A DNA stretch of 64,000 nt, from contig CM038221.1 of NCBI GenBank assembly GCA_021442155.1, positions 40,495,648 to 40,559,647 on the forward strand, read 5' to 3'. This DNA comes from Cymbidium sinense (lineage: Eukaryota > Streptophyta > Magnoliopsida > Asparagales > Orchidaceae). Below are positions 47,306 to 59,370 of this stretch, piece by piece; the stretch's first letter is position 1; every line of letters begins with the position of its first letter. The translations under genes and the position numbers were made by a program. The notes beneath the pieces are model-generated. The model did not search any database. It saw nothing but the letters and a program-made list of their open reading frames with translations, and had not been told where the DNA came from.

Positions 47306-48651
47306 TGATATGACTACATATCCTCAAATAGACAACGGAGGCAAAAGGGAAAGAAAAATTCCAAGTTGGCTAAAGGACTTCACAACATAAACATAAATAA
47401 TTACTCAGGAAAGTAAGGAGGGACAATAACAGCCAGATCTTACAGATACTAATGACAGACCGGATAGATAAACAAGAGAAGAAAAGATTACAAGTATACT
47501 AATTCAGAGCATAAAACAATTACAATTATTACAGACTATAAATACAACATGTCCAGAATAGCACCAGAACCAAAGATCAGCTAGAATGACAACAAACTGC
47601 AACAACATTAAAAATCCCAAAGTATCACCACGTATGACAAAGACAATCAATATAGATAATTCCAAAACCCCGCAGTTTATCCAAATGTAATGTAGATCAG
47701 AACCCAAGCATCAAGAGTTAAAATAATAATATAACAGTTTTTTGTTATATTGTAACAGAATGAATAAAATAACAGAAGCTATCAGAAATCAAGAATGATC
47801 CAGCAATTGACAATAAAAGAAATTAGATCAGAACTCAAGAATCAAGAAACCAAATAACAAAATAACAATTTTCTGTTATTTTAACAGAATGGATGAAACA
47901 ACGAAGCTAAGAAATCAATTCGACGACTAAACCAACTAATATTTGAGAGACGAAGGAAGCAACAAAGGAATAAGATCCATTATAACTGAAAGTAGTTACT
48001 CTTATAAAGAAAGCTTAGATAGGGGTTAGAAAATAGTATAAATAAAGGATAAAAGAAAAATAGAAGGTAATCAACATTTTATAAAGAAACTTATCTTCTT
48101 CAAGCTTCTTCTTCTTCTTCTCTTCCTCCGGTTCTTCCTTTTCTCCTGGTTATATCGCCGGAACCGCCATCCTCATCGAAACCCTAGGGTTTTTTCCGCT
48201 TCCTCGCCTTCACCCTCTCGAGGCCAACTTCGAATGGTCAAGGAACGAAACAAAGCGATTAAAGATAGCTTCTCAAGATTCATCCCACGAGAGACGCCCA
48301 CCTTAACCCAAAGCAAGGCTCGATTCAATCCCAAGGAACACAGGCACGGATCAAGCCGCCATAAGCGGCTGTAATCCATTAATTCCCTTAGGAATCAAGA
48401 ACCGCTTGATTAAAGACACACATCCAAGGGCAGAAAAGAAACCAAGCCATCCGACGGTTCAAGACTCAGCTCAAGAGAAACTCAATCCAAGTGATTAGAT
48501 CCAATGGCCAAGCACAAATGCGCTAATCCAACGGTTTAGAAAGCACCCGATAAACCTTCTATCGAACTCCAGCCCATTCACTCGAGTCGATCATGAACCA
48601 AACTCAAGCCTAACCGGACCAGACTTAATTCAAGGAATTTGAACCCTATCA
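47306..48651 (+). repeat. 5' LTR of element C
   Basis: It carries a TATA box TATAAATA at 48037-48044, a CTT microsatellite around 48093-48125, and two diverged direct copies (about 47693-47790 and 47822-47905) of a segment with the inverted repeat TAACAGTTTTCTGTTAT. The first 85 bp match the end of the pol coding sequence, because pol runs into the 3' LTR. Compared with the 3' copy it lacks many short groups of 1-20 bases between about 47900 and 48600. Confidence 0.92.
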
Positions 48652-48684
48652 TTGGTGCTCTTGTTGATTACCACAACTCAGACA

Positions 48685-50045
48685 ATGGTAGAAAGCACAA
48701 GACATACATCAAAAACACTAGAGGAATGTGTGGGAAGTCTAAATAAAACTGATGAACAAATGTCCTAAATTACTATCATATTGAATGAAGTTTCAAGAAG
48801 ACTATCGGCTATAGAAGCCAAATTGGAAACAAATTCTCAAGAACAAAGAACAATCCTGTGTAATTTACACTAATTTTCTTCCCAAATAGATCACACACAC
48901 CACACCAACAAAATACTAGACCTATTAAGGTAGATATGCCTAGATTTAATGGAGAAAATCCAAGAGGATGGTCATCAAAGCATCGCTTTTGATTATATCT
49001 TATCGAGGATCAAAAATTCATAATAGCCTCAAGATACATGGATGGACCCGCCTGCTATCAATGGATGCAAACAAACAATTACATTCATGGACACGAGTTC
49101 AAAGAACAAGTCATACAAAGATTTGGACCCTATATAGGATTTGAGAGGAGAATTAGCTAAGCTACAACAAAACCACACCCAAAATTCTACAATCAATTTG
49201 AGAAGCTAACCAAATTTCGTGTATTCCACGAATTTCTACAAAGTTGCTTTGAATCGGCTTAGACAAGATATTAAGAGGGAAGTAAGAGCCTTACGACAAT
49301 TCTCTTCAACAAGCCTTTCGGATAGCTAAACTAATGGAAGATAGATGAGGTATTTATGGCAAGAACGCAAGATTCAATCAAGTACCACCATAAAATATCA
49401 ACAATATCAACAACCTCGCCCTACACCAACAATGCCAATTCACAATAAATACTAATACCAAACCAACCATTCCAATACAAAGACTCACACCAACACTAGA
49501 AGAAAGAAGAAAAAATGACTATGTTTTAAGCGTGATGAGAAATTCCATAGGGGCCACATCTGTAAATTAAAACTATTTGCCCTCATGGTGATCAATGAGG
49601 AGCAGGAGGACAACCTGTAACAAGAAAATCAAGAAGGAAACCTTTCAATACAAGAAGATATTCCAGAAATTAGCTTCAATGCATTCATGTCACCAAATCC
49701 TAGAACCCTAAGACTACAAGGATAATTAGAAATAAAAGTGCAAGTCCGATTGATAGTGGTTCAACCCACAACTTTATCCTCAAACTAGCTAAGTTTATAG
49801 ACCACACAAGAACACCGTGACGCCTTCAAAGTATTAGTAGGAAACAGGGAAACTTTAAAATGTTCAGGAATATGCTCTAATATTTCCATCCAACTACAAG
49901 GATACACCTTCATCACTGATTGTTATTTGCTGCCAATGCAAGGAGCAGATATAGTATTAGGTGTTCAGTGGCTAGAACAATTAGGGGAATGTACAACTAA
50001 TTACAAAGAGCTCACCATGAAATTTAAGTATAAGGACACCTTGGT
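48685..50045 (+). pseudogene. gag and protease remnant of element C
   Basis: The ATG at 48685 opens MVESTRHTSKTLEECVGSL; the first stop comes about 27 codons later. The zinc knuckle remnant is CFKRDEKFHRGHICK (about 49518-49562), where the second cysteine of the usual C-x2-C is an aspartate. The protease active site reads DSGSTHNF (about 49749-49772). It is followed by MQGADIVLGVQWLEQLG, a conserved segment between protease and RT of chromoviruses. Several stops and shifts separate these pieces. Gag packages the RNA; the protease matures the polyprotein. Confidence 0.82.
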
Positions 50046-50279
50046 ACAATAAGAGACACAACATCCAAGGTTCAAGGCATCACATTGCACCAGTTCACCA
50101 AATTACTGAATAAACATGAAATAGCTTACCCGCAAATAAAGTCCAGTTCTCAGATTACAAAAGTGAGTTCCAAAGCCTACCGAAAACATTTAAGCAATAT
50201 TACGAATAATCAAGACATATTTCAAGCCCCACGACCTTACCTCCCCAAAGGAGTATTGACCACCATATTAATTTAGTCC

Positions 50280-53042
50280 CTGGAACTCAACCATTCAAAG
50301 TAAAAAGTTACAAATACCCACATTTCCAGAAAACTGAAATTGAGAAGCTTATAAAGGAAATGTTGGACAGTGGAATAATCAAAGAAAGCATCAGTCCATT
50401 CTCTTCCCCAGCCCTTTTAAGTAGAAAAAAAAGGATGGAACTTGGAGATTCTGTGTGGATTATAGAGCTCTAAATAAAATAACAATCTCGGACAGATTCC
50501 CAATTCCCACCCTAGAAGAGCTTATGGATGAATTACATGGAGCCACAATATTTTCAAAGCTAGATTTAAGATCAGGATATCATCAAATCAGAATGGCTGA
50601 AGAAGATATTTATAAAACTGCCTTTAGAACACATGAGGGGCACTATGAATTTCTTGCAATGCCATTTGGATTAACAAATGCACCCTCAACATTCCAAGCT
50701 ATGATGAATACGCTGACACCTCCTAAGAAAATTTGTATTAGTTTTTTGATGACATCTTAATATACAAGACTACAATAGCAACATCAAATCCATTTACAAG
50801 CAGTTAGAAAAGCGAAACATCACTGCTTATTAAGCCATCTAAATGCTCATTCATACAAGAAAACTTGAGTATTTAGGACACATTTTATCCATGGTATAAC
50901 GGATCCCAAAAGATTTAGGCAAGACAAGCATGGTTTTACCCAAACCAAACAAGCATGAGGTTTTGGGTTTAGCGGCTATTACAAAGTTTGTAAAAACTAT
51001 GTAGCAATTGCATCCCCATTAACATCAATGCTAGCTAAACAATAATTTAAAGGGGAGAAGAATCAAAGCGATTCACACAATAACAAACAGCTATGGTATC
51101 CTTACCAGTTTTAGCATTTCAAAATTTTTCCATACCCTTTATTCTAGAAACAGATGCCTCAGGTACAACAATAGGAGTAGTATTAGTTCAAAATAATCAT
51201 CCTCTTGCTTATTTCAGCAAGAAATTATCTCCAACACTACAGAAAATATCAACATATGTTAGAGAACTTTATGCTATAAAGAGAAAGATGGACAATATCA
51301 GCAATAAATTCACTATAAGAACATCAAAAGAGCATGGGAGTTAATGCAAGACTCAAAGAAAAGATTTCTTATTAAACTCACGGGCTTTGATTATACCATT
51401 GAATATAAACCGGGGATCACCAATAAGGCGGTGATACCTATCCGTAAAAAGCATACAAGGCAGATGAAACAAGAATGCAGAAGGCTCAACACAACACACC
51501 TTATATGCTTATACTCAGCAGTTCACAACCTTGCTACAACAGATTAAAGAAGAAACACAATCCAATCTTGAATTAGAGCAGTTGCATAAATAAATTTCAG
51601 CAAGTCCAGAATTATTTCCCAATTATAGATATACTAATGGACTGATATATTACAAAAATAGAATAGTCATATCAAAAGACTCTGAAATAAGAAATATGCT
51701 TATAAGAGAATTACATTCAACACTAGTAGGAGAATATTGGGGAATTAAGAGGACAGAGGCCAGAATTACTCAACAATTCTACTGGAAAAAGATGAAGCAA
51801 GATATAAAACACTTCATAGCCACATGTCCAAGATGTCAACATCAAATATGATACTCAAAACCCAGGTTATTACAACCCTTACCTATTCCAATAACCATTT
51901 GGGAGGAAGTATCAATGGATTTTATCATAGGTCTACCCAAAGCCCACAACAACGCTATACTAGTAGTAGTAGATAGACTTTCAAAGTATGCTCATTTCTC
52001 ACCTTCTAACTTGTTTTACAAACTTTCATTTCGGACATAGTTAAACTGCATGAAATTCCACAAGCAATAGTTTCAGACAGAGATCCTATCTTTATGAGCA
52101 ATTTTTGGCAAGAACTATTCAAATTCAGTGAAATAACATTAAGCCATAGCAGTGCTTATCATCCTCAATCTGATGGCCAAACAGAGGTAACAAATAGAAC
52201 ACTAGAATAATACCTAAGAAGTTTTGTATTAGAGACACCCAGAAATTGGCTACAATTTCTCCCATGGGCAGAATTTTCCTATAATACATCCATTAACACT
52301 TCCACAAAAATGACTCCTTTCCAAAATAATATATGGCAGACTACCACCTGAAATTATACCATATAATGGCAATACAGCCACCAATATGGAAGTGGAAACA
52401 TTACTACAACAAAGGGACACTATATTACAGCAACTAAAGAAAAACTTACAAGAAGCTCAAAATAGAATGCAACAAATAGCAAACAAACACAGAAAGGAGC
52501 TTCAGTTTAATATAAATGATCTAGTATTAGTTAAATTAAAATCATACAGATAGATATCAGTGTCAAAGAAACCCTATACAAAGCTGCAAAGATAGTATTA
52601 TGGTCCTTTTAAAGTTCTACAAAAAGTAGGGACTGTGTCTTACAAAGTAGACCTTTCAGAAACAACAAGGATTCACAATGTTTTTCATGTCTCTAGACTT
52701 AGGCAATTCAGACAAGATTCAAAAATTCACCCAACCATATTACCTACTCAATTCTTAGAAGGGCATCCTGTGGACATCAAGATTTTAGATCAGAGGATAA
52801 GAATACAAGGAGACAGACCAATCACAGAAGTCTTAATACAATGGGAAGGTATCCTAGAAACAGATACTTCTTGGGTGGAAATTAAGGAATTTCAGGGAAC
52901 CTTTCCTGACTTTGACCTTGGGGACAAGGTCAATGTGTGTGTGTGTGTGGGGAGTAATGATATGACTCCATATCCTCAAATATACAATAGAGGCAAAAGG
53001 GAAAGAAAAATTCCAAGTTGGCTAAAGGACTTCACAACATAA
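50280..53042 (+). pseudogene. pol remnant of element C: RT, RNase H, integrase, chromodomain
   Basis: The RT open frame (50455-50760) carries [26 protein letters not shown] and [13 protein letters not shown]; the catalytic FFDDILIY follows after a frameshift. RNase H has LETDASG (51093-51344). Integrase has the HHCC region (ELHSTLVGEYWG, ATCPRCQHQ), [12 protein letters not shown] (first Asp), VSDRDP and AYHPQSDGQTEVTNRT (Glu). The last open frame (52635-53042) gives FHVSRLRQF and then a chromodomain, ITEVLIQWEGILETDTSW, which reads chromatin marks to guide insertion. It ends in RKIPSWLKDFTT inside the 3' LTR. Stops and shifts in RT and integrase inactivate it. Confidence 0.9.
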
Positions 53043-54362
53043 ACATAAATAATTACTCAGGAAAGTAAGGAGGGACAATAATACTAAGAGATACTAAAAG
53101 AGACCGAGAGATAAACAACAGAGAAGAAAAGATTACAAGTATACTAATTCAGAGCATAAAATAATTATAATTATTACATACTACAAATACAACATGTCCA
53201 GAATAGCACCGGAACCAAAGATCAGCTAGAATGACAACAAGCTGCAACAGCATTAAAATCCCAAAGTATCACCACAGAAGGACATCACAACTGAATATAG
53301 ATAATTCCAGAAAACCCTGCAGCAGTTATCCATAACAGAATGTAGATCAGAACCCAAGCATCAAGAGTTAAAATAACAATATAACAGTTTTCTGTTATAT
53401 TGTAACAGAATGAATAAAACAATAGAAGCTATCAAAAATCAAGAATGATCCAGCAGTTGACAGTAAAATAAATTAGATCAGAACTCAAGAATCAAGAAAC
53501 CAAATAACAAAATAACAGTTTTCTATTATTTTAACAGAATGGATGAAACAACAGAAGCTATCAAGAAATCAAGAAGCTCAACGACTAAACCAACTAATAT
53601 TCCAGAGAGACAGAAGGAAGCAACAGTGAATAAACGATCCATTGTAACTGAAAGTAGTTACTCTTATAAAGAAAGCTTAGATAGGGGTTAGAAAATAGTA
53701 TAAATAGGGGATAAAAGAAAAACAGAAGGTAATCAACATTTTATAAAGAAACTTATCTTCTTCAAGCTTCTTCTTCTTCTTCTTCTCTTCCTCCGGTTCT
53801 TCCTTTTCTCCTAGTTATATCGCCGGGAACCACCATCCTCACCGATCAGAAACCCTAGGGTTTCCCTTTTCCTCTGCTCTCAGCTCTCACCCCCTCTCAG
53901 GAGCGTCGACAGCTCGAATGGTCAAAGAAACGAAACAAAAGCTTGATTAAAGATAGCTTCTCCCCGAAGATTCATCCCACGGCCTAGAGACAGCCACCTT
54001 AACCCAAAGCAAAGGCTCAGATTCAATCCCAAGGAACACAAACTGAGGCACGGGATCAAGCCGCTCGATAAGCAGCGCGTGTAATCCACTAATTCCCTTA
54101 GGAATCAAGAACCGCTTGATTAAAGACACACATCCAAGGGCAGAAAAGAAACCAAGCCATCCAACGGTTCAAGACTCAGCTCAAGAGAAACTCAATCCAA
54201 GTGATTAGATCCAACGGCCAAGCAAAAAGCTAATCCAGCGGTTAAAGCACCCAATAAACCTTCCCCAATTATGAACTCACTGGGGATAACCTGAGTTGAC
54301 TCACTGAACCAAACTCAAGCCTAACCGGACCAGACTCAATTCAAGGAATTTGAACCCTATCA
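52958..54362 (+). repeat. 3' LTR of element C
   Basis: It starts TGATATGACTCC and ends AACCCTATCA, followed by the target duplication CAACC. The TATA box TATAAATA lies at 53699-53706 and the CTT repeat at about 53757-53795. The pol stop codon lies 85 bp inside it. It appears the more complete of the two copies. Confidence 0.92.
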
Positions 54363-54378
54363 CAACCCTACAAATAAG

Positions 54379-55304
54379 TCATCTAAACCACACTCAAAGA
54401 ACTTAAAACTCAAAGGAAAGAGCAAACACATACTAAAATAATTAAAGACCCATACAACAAACTCAAAACAACTTTCAATAAAAATAAATTAAAATGAAAA
54501 TAAATATCTAAAATATGAAATGCCTATAGCAAAATCCATTTATAAACACAAAAAGTAATAAATGAATAAGAACTTGATCTTGAGTAATAAATGCATTGAA
54601 TAAAAAATTAAGAATTAATAACATAAATAAAAATATTTCTAACAAAAACAACCTCCAAATAAAAAACTAAATTAAAAGGAATAGCATCATATCAGTCATC
54701 ACATATCAATATGAATATATCATCAAAATAAATTTAAAATATTCTCCAAACAAAAACTTATGAATGCAATATAAATGAATGGTGAAAAATGATAATTGAT
54801 ACAAACCTTTCAAAATATCACTCACTAAAACATTTAAGCACATATATAATTGAAATTTAGAGAATTAGATAAATATTTTATATTATAACACCTTAGGATT
54901 TATATCAACTCACTATATCTAAGGCATCTCATACCATTGTAAATGTATGACATACAACAAAGATGACTATTTTTTATGTATATATCAACAAATATAGAAT
55001 GAAAATTAATGATTAACAATTGATAATTGAAGCACAACATTTAAAAGATGCATGGTAAATTACTTTTAAGAATAAAAATAATTGAAAAATTCAAATATTT
55101 AGATTAAAATTTAAAGTTCCAACTCATTAATAGAGTTGTATTGGCCATTTCTACTATCAAAATAATTTTAAAAAAATTAAAATTTATATATTAAGCTTCA
55201 TTATAGACATCATTTTATACTAAATGTGTGATAATTAACTTAAGAATCATCATAATCTCTCTAATCACCAAAATGAAAACACACTCAACAAGGCAATAAA
55301 AACC
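54379..55304. other. AT-rich DNA, no gene seen
   Basis: No domain, repeat partner or RNA gene was recognised. It is the host flank of hAT3, up to the next MITE. Confidence 0.6.
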
Positions 55305-55307
55305 TAA

Positions 55308-55567
55308 GGGCCCATTCACTTTTGTTTTTTATTTTTATTTTGTATTTTTGTTTTGTTTTGTTTATGTTTTACTTAAAAATAAATTTGTTTGATTATACTT
55401 GTTTTTAAAAACACTAGATGTTTTGAGTATTTTTATAAACAACATTTTTTTGTTTCTGAAAACAAAAAAATAAAACCACATAAAAAATACTCTAAACAAA
55501 CATGTTTTCAAAAACAACATAAAAATAAAACAAAAAAACTGAAATAAAAGTGATCTCAAACGACCCC
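55308..55567. mobile_element. Tourist-like MITE, 260 bp, TSD TAA
   Basis: The ends GGGCCCATTCACTTTTGTTT and CTCAAACGACCCC are imperfect inverted repeats that continue inward as TTTTTATTTTTATTTTGT and its complement. TAA flanks both sides (55305-55307 and 55568-55570), the 3-bp duplication typical of PIF/Harbinger MITEs. No coding capacity. Confidence 0.85.
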
Positions 55568-55914
55568 TAAGTAAAAGTTAATGAAAAAGATTGGCATGCA
55601 AGATAACATATAGACTATAATAAACACCATATAAAAACAAGAATAGATGCCCAATTCACACAACCAACCAATCCATATCACAAAGCAACATCCAACTAAA
55701 GTTTATAGAAAAAACTTATGATTGCTAATGAATGCTTACAAAAATAAATAAAATATGCTAACAAGTAATAGTAAACAATATTCAATAGAACAATTCAACA
55801 CTTTTATAGTTTGAAAATAAAAACATAATTCAATAAAATTTACAATAGACATATTGTTGTAATTTACTTGGAAAATAAAAACTTGTTTGTAGTTTCAAGC
55901 TTCAAATCAAAAGA

Positions 55915-56165
55915 TATTAGAAACATTTATATACATTCCACACTATTATTATGTATTTATATATCTAACACCTAAGTTTGATATTTACACATATAAAACT
56001 TTTCCTATACATGAAAAGGTGTATTTCACATTAAAAAGTTAGTGGTACTGGTATTTTAAAATTTTGACGTTATATTAAAGATTTAGTATTATTTATTTAG
56101 ATATTAAAGTCTAAGTATTAGATATGTAAATAAGTAAGAATTGTGTGGTATGTATGCAGATGCGC
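55915..56165. mobile_element. Degenerate copy of the Mutator-type MITE
   Basis: The arms carry ACATTCCACACTATTATTAT and ATATATCTAACACCTAAGTTT on the left, and TAAGTATTAGATATGTAAAT and GTGTGGTATGTATGCAGAT on the right. They match the arms of 22681-22921 (TACATATCTAACACCTAAA; ACATACATACCACATC) as inverted repeats. The GGGG ends and the 9-bp duplication are no longer visible. Confidence 0.7.
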
Positions 56166-57479
56166 TAATATATATATATTACACACTTTATAATTTATAA
56201 CTCAATTCAATAACCTAAAAACCTCACTCTAACACTTCGTCTCTTACAATGGAGTTTTAACATTATCTTGACATGACCGAATTCAACTTGTTGCATAATA
56301 TAAAGAATTTGTCATTTTAATAGTTGAATTTCTCTTGTAATCATCATGTACTTTTTCCTCAACAATAAAAGTAAACTCTAGCACAATTGTAATTATAAGA
56401 ATAAAAATTACTCAAAACATTTTTGACAAATTAGGGTACATAATAGTATTCATATTCAACTAATCAAGAATATCAAAGTGATTATTAATACAAACAAATT
56501 AACCTTTTTCAAGATAAACTCATTAGTTAAACTTAGATGACTGTATGGGCTCATATAAAATAGAATAAATCTTAAACTCAAGCATACAATTAAATTGAGA
56601 TGTAAGAGTATCCTTCAATCCACTATAAACTAACAATGTGAAAGCCAACAAAATATCATATATATATTCCTAAACAATGTCTTTGATTGTTTGAACATTA
56701 TAAACTAGTTCAATGGGTATCATAAGAAATATAAAAGTAATGAACTTCCATTTCAAATGAGGATATAATACAATAATAATAGACATTAACAATTACTCCC
56801 TCTAATTTTCATTAAATTTTTATTTCATAAAAGAACTATAGTCTTCATATGGTCATCAATTGATATGAGTCCTTAGATCAAAAGTTTTTTTACATACATA
56901 ATAGATGGAAGATATATATTTGTTATAAGATATGATTTACCAAAAGTTATTTTCATAATATTTCTAAATGACTTTGATAATCTTTCTAATTTTTTTTAAT
57001 ATTCTCCTGATTAAATTATAGTAACAACCACTTGAGATTATTATCTCAATCTACATAATGACTAAAAGCACTATGATATAAATAAATAATTTTAAATATA
57101 AAGTAAATTGAGTTCCACTATATTAGCACATCCGCAGACAAGCCTTTCGATTTGGAAACTCCCAACTAGTTTAACACTTCTACAAACTTATGTAACTAAG
57201 TATGTGACTTTTTTGCTACTTAATTGACTCTTATATATATTTATTATTTATAACATCTTCAATCCCCTTTAGCCCATCTTATACCCTTTTTAGCCCATCC
57301 TATAACAACATTATATTCAGGATTTGTACATAACACCTAAAATGAAAAATATATTTGGAAATGTCACTTTCCTTTTGATTACAAATTTAATTTTAGTGTG
57401 CTAATTATTAAATAATTGCTACTAATATTATCCAAAGTAATTATAGACATCTAGTTATGCAAGGAAAAATACAAAATTT
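56166..57479. other. AT-rich DNA, no gene seen
   Basis: Nothing beyond simple sequence, including a TA run just after the MITE, could be supported on either strand. Confidence 0.6.
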
Positions 57480-58180
57480 TAATGGTTATCATAATCATCA
57501 TCATAATCATCATTAATCTTAGAGTTCAAGAGATCATCATCATTGCAACAATATGTTAACTTTGGAGTGATTTTTATGCATAGTCAAGAGTTGGGCAGTG
57601 CAAAAGTCAAGATTTTATAGACTTTTATGCAAAAAATAAACTATCTAATAAAGTCAACCTTAATTATGGATAGCTAATTAAGTAAAACCTCCACTTAAGT
57701 AATCTCATTCATTTGGACTTAAAATTAAGTGTGATATGACCTTCAAAAGGGCATTCTTAATCTATGGTACTATTCCACCATCTTATACCTCTCATGGAGC
57801 AAAATAATTCACTTCTAACACAATGTTTAGTAAACTTTCAATGTAATGTAAGTAATTGTAATTTTATTTTTTAGCTTATAAGTATATACGATGGTGAGAA
57901 AGTATGTTTCTTAGAGATATAAGGAGTAAGCTTGGTGGTTTCATTTTAACATGGGCTTCATTGGTTTTCTTCATGATATATAATTCAATGCAATTAAATT
58001 AATATTTGAAATTTGTATGATCCTTATAAGTAACATTTTCATGTTTCATAATTTTATTTCATGATCAAATTAATATTTAACTTCATATCCCCTTGTGTAA
58101 CTCAACAAACTACTCCATTCAACTAAGCTAAGAACATCCATATAGAACCCCACTCCATGTTCATATATTTGGTAACATAG
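57480..58180 (+). repeat. Diverged direct duplication, copy 1
   Basis: A 0.7-kb stretch recurs in the same order and orientation at 58680-59370. Shared markers in order are GTGATTTTTATGCAT with AGAGTTGGG, a GTTTTATGG-like word, CTAATTAAGT with TCCACTTAAGTAATC, GTTTCTTAGAGATATAAGGA with GTAAGCTTGGTG, and ACTCCATTC with AACCCCACTCCAT. No frame longer than about 30 codons is shared, so a non-coding unit is likely. Confidence 0.7.
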
Positions 58181-58679
58181 TCAAATTTGATCCAATGGCT
58201 TAAATGTGATTATGGATTTGGTGACTAATTCATTTTATTTGATAGCTTTGGTGAGTGTTTTTCAAACTTTCATGATGGTATTTTTTTTCTTGGTTATTTT
58301 TTAAAATTAATCTTCTCCTTCAACAACAAAATATAAAATATTTCTTTTCAAGTTACTCATTCAATCAATCAAGAGCTTATTGGCCACTTCTATTGATCCT
58401 TAGTTTCATGACTTAGTAGGTGATTGATCAAATTTAAATTTGTTTGTTTATTTAATAAAAAAGTAATTATTTTAGCTTTGATTGCATGTTTTTTTTCTTA
58501 GATTACATGTTTGCTTCATGTGGGTTGTGTATTTGCTTCATGTCAATTTCTTTTTACATCTTATTTTTAATAATCACTTTGATTTCATAAAGGAATTCCA
58601 AGCTACCATCCATACCCAATTCTTAAGAAGTAAAATTATTAAACCGGAGAGAACTATTGCATGCTAAGATATTAATTTG

Positions 58680-59370
58680 AACAATCATGATGATCAACAT
58701 CATATAATAATGTTATTTTTTAGAAGAACTTGATAATAATTATCATAGTCAACATAAAATTTTAAGAGACAATGACCAATATGAAAATACATAATCCAAA
58801 AAGTGATTTTCATGCATGATAATGAGTTGGGTTGTGAAAATTTGAGTTTTATGGGGTTTCATGCAAATATATATATATATATATATATAAATTAGCTAAT
58901 CAAGTCAAACATCCACTCAAGTATCTTCATTCATTTTGTACTTCTATTTAAATTGGTACATGAGTTTTGGAAAGGAAAATTTAATTTGTGGCACAATTCA
59001 TAGAGTAATGTGATTTATCTTTGAATATAATGTTTAATATTGTAATGCAATGCTATAGAGGCGATCAATTATAATTGAAATTTATCACTTATAATTATAT
59101 ATGGCAGCAAAAAAATAATATTTCTTGGAGATGAAGAAAGTAAGCTTGGTGTACCTTCCTTATGGTAGGCTTGGTGTCTTTCCTCAATAATACCTTAGTA
59201 AGTGCACTAAAATAATATATTTTCTCATGAATGAAATTTCCATTTTTCATTATTTTCTTTCTTGTCATAGTTACCTTCATGTTCACTTTCCATGGCTTAA
59301 CCAACTATTCCATTCCACCATGGCTAATAACAGTCATTCAAAACCCAACTCCATTCTAATACATTGTCTT
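58680..59370 (+). repeat. Diverged direct duplication, copy 2
   Basis: Markers aligning with copy 1 are GTGATTTTCATGCAT with TGAGTTGGG, GTTTTATGGGG, TCCACTCAAGTATCTTCATT, ATTTCTTGGAGATGAAGAAA with GTAAGCTTGGTG, and ATTCCATTCCACC with AACCCAACTCCAT. A TA microsatellite of about 24 bp (58868-58889) interrupts the alignment. The spacing between copies is about 1.2 kb; 500 bp of unrelated AT-rich DNA lies between them. Confidence 0.7.

Larger units (their letters stand above)
47306..54362 (+). mobile_element. Ty3/gypsy chromovirus C, 7.1 kb, with TSD CAACC
   Basis: LTRs of 1346 and 1405 bp, each starting TGATATGACT and ending AACCCTATCA, flank gag and pol on the plus strand. The target duplication CAACC is exact (47301-47305 and 54363-54367). 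A C-terminal chromodomain after integrase identifies a chromovirus. The internal region has scattered stops and frameshifts but every pol domain is readable. The LTRs are more alike than those of A, B or D, so this looks like the youngest LTR element here. A GT-rich and G-rich run directly before the 3' LTR (52933-52954) takes the place of the polypurine tract. Confidence 0.93.
46262..54370. mobile_element. hAT3: non-autonomous hAT element split by retrotransposon C
   Basis: The left end reads TAGGACTATAATCGAGC. The right end is divided: GGTTCATTTACAACC up to 47305, and CTA at 54368-54370. Joined across element C this gives the inverted hAT terminus TAGGGTTGTAAATGAACC. The 8-bp target duplication CAAATAAG is perfect at 46254-46261 and 54371-54378. 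The element itself is about 1.05 kb, with GAGTTCGAGCT-type subterminal words at both ends and no transposase. The part at 46440-46780 is less AT-rich and looks like leader sequence; the part at 46800-47100 is AT-rich and empty. Confidence 0.9.
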
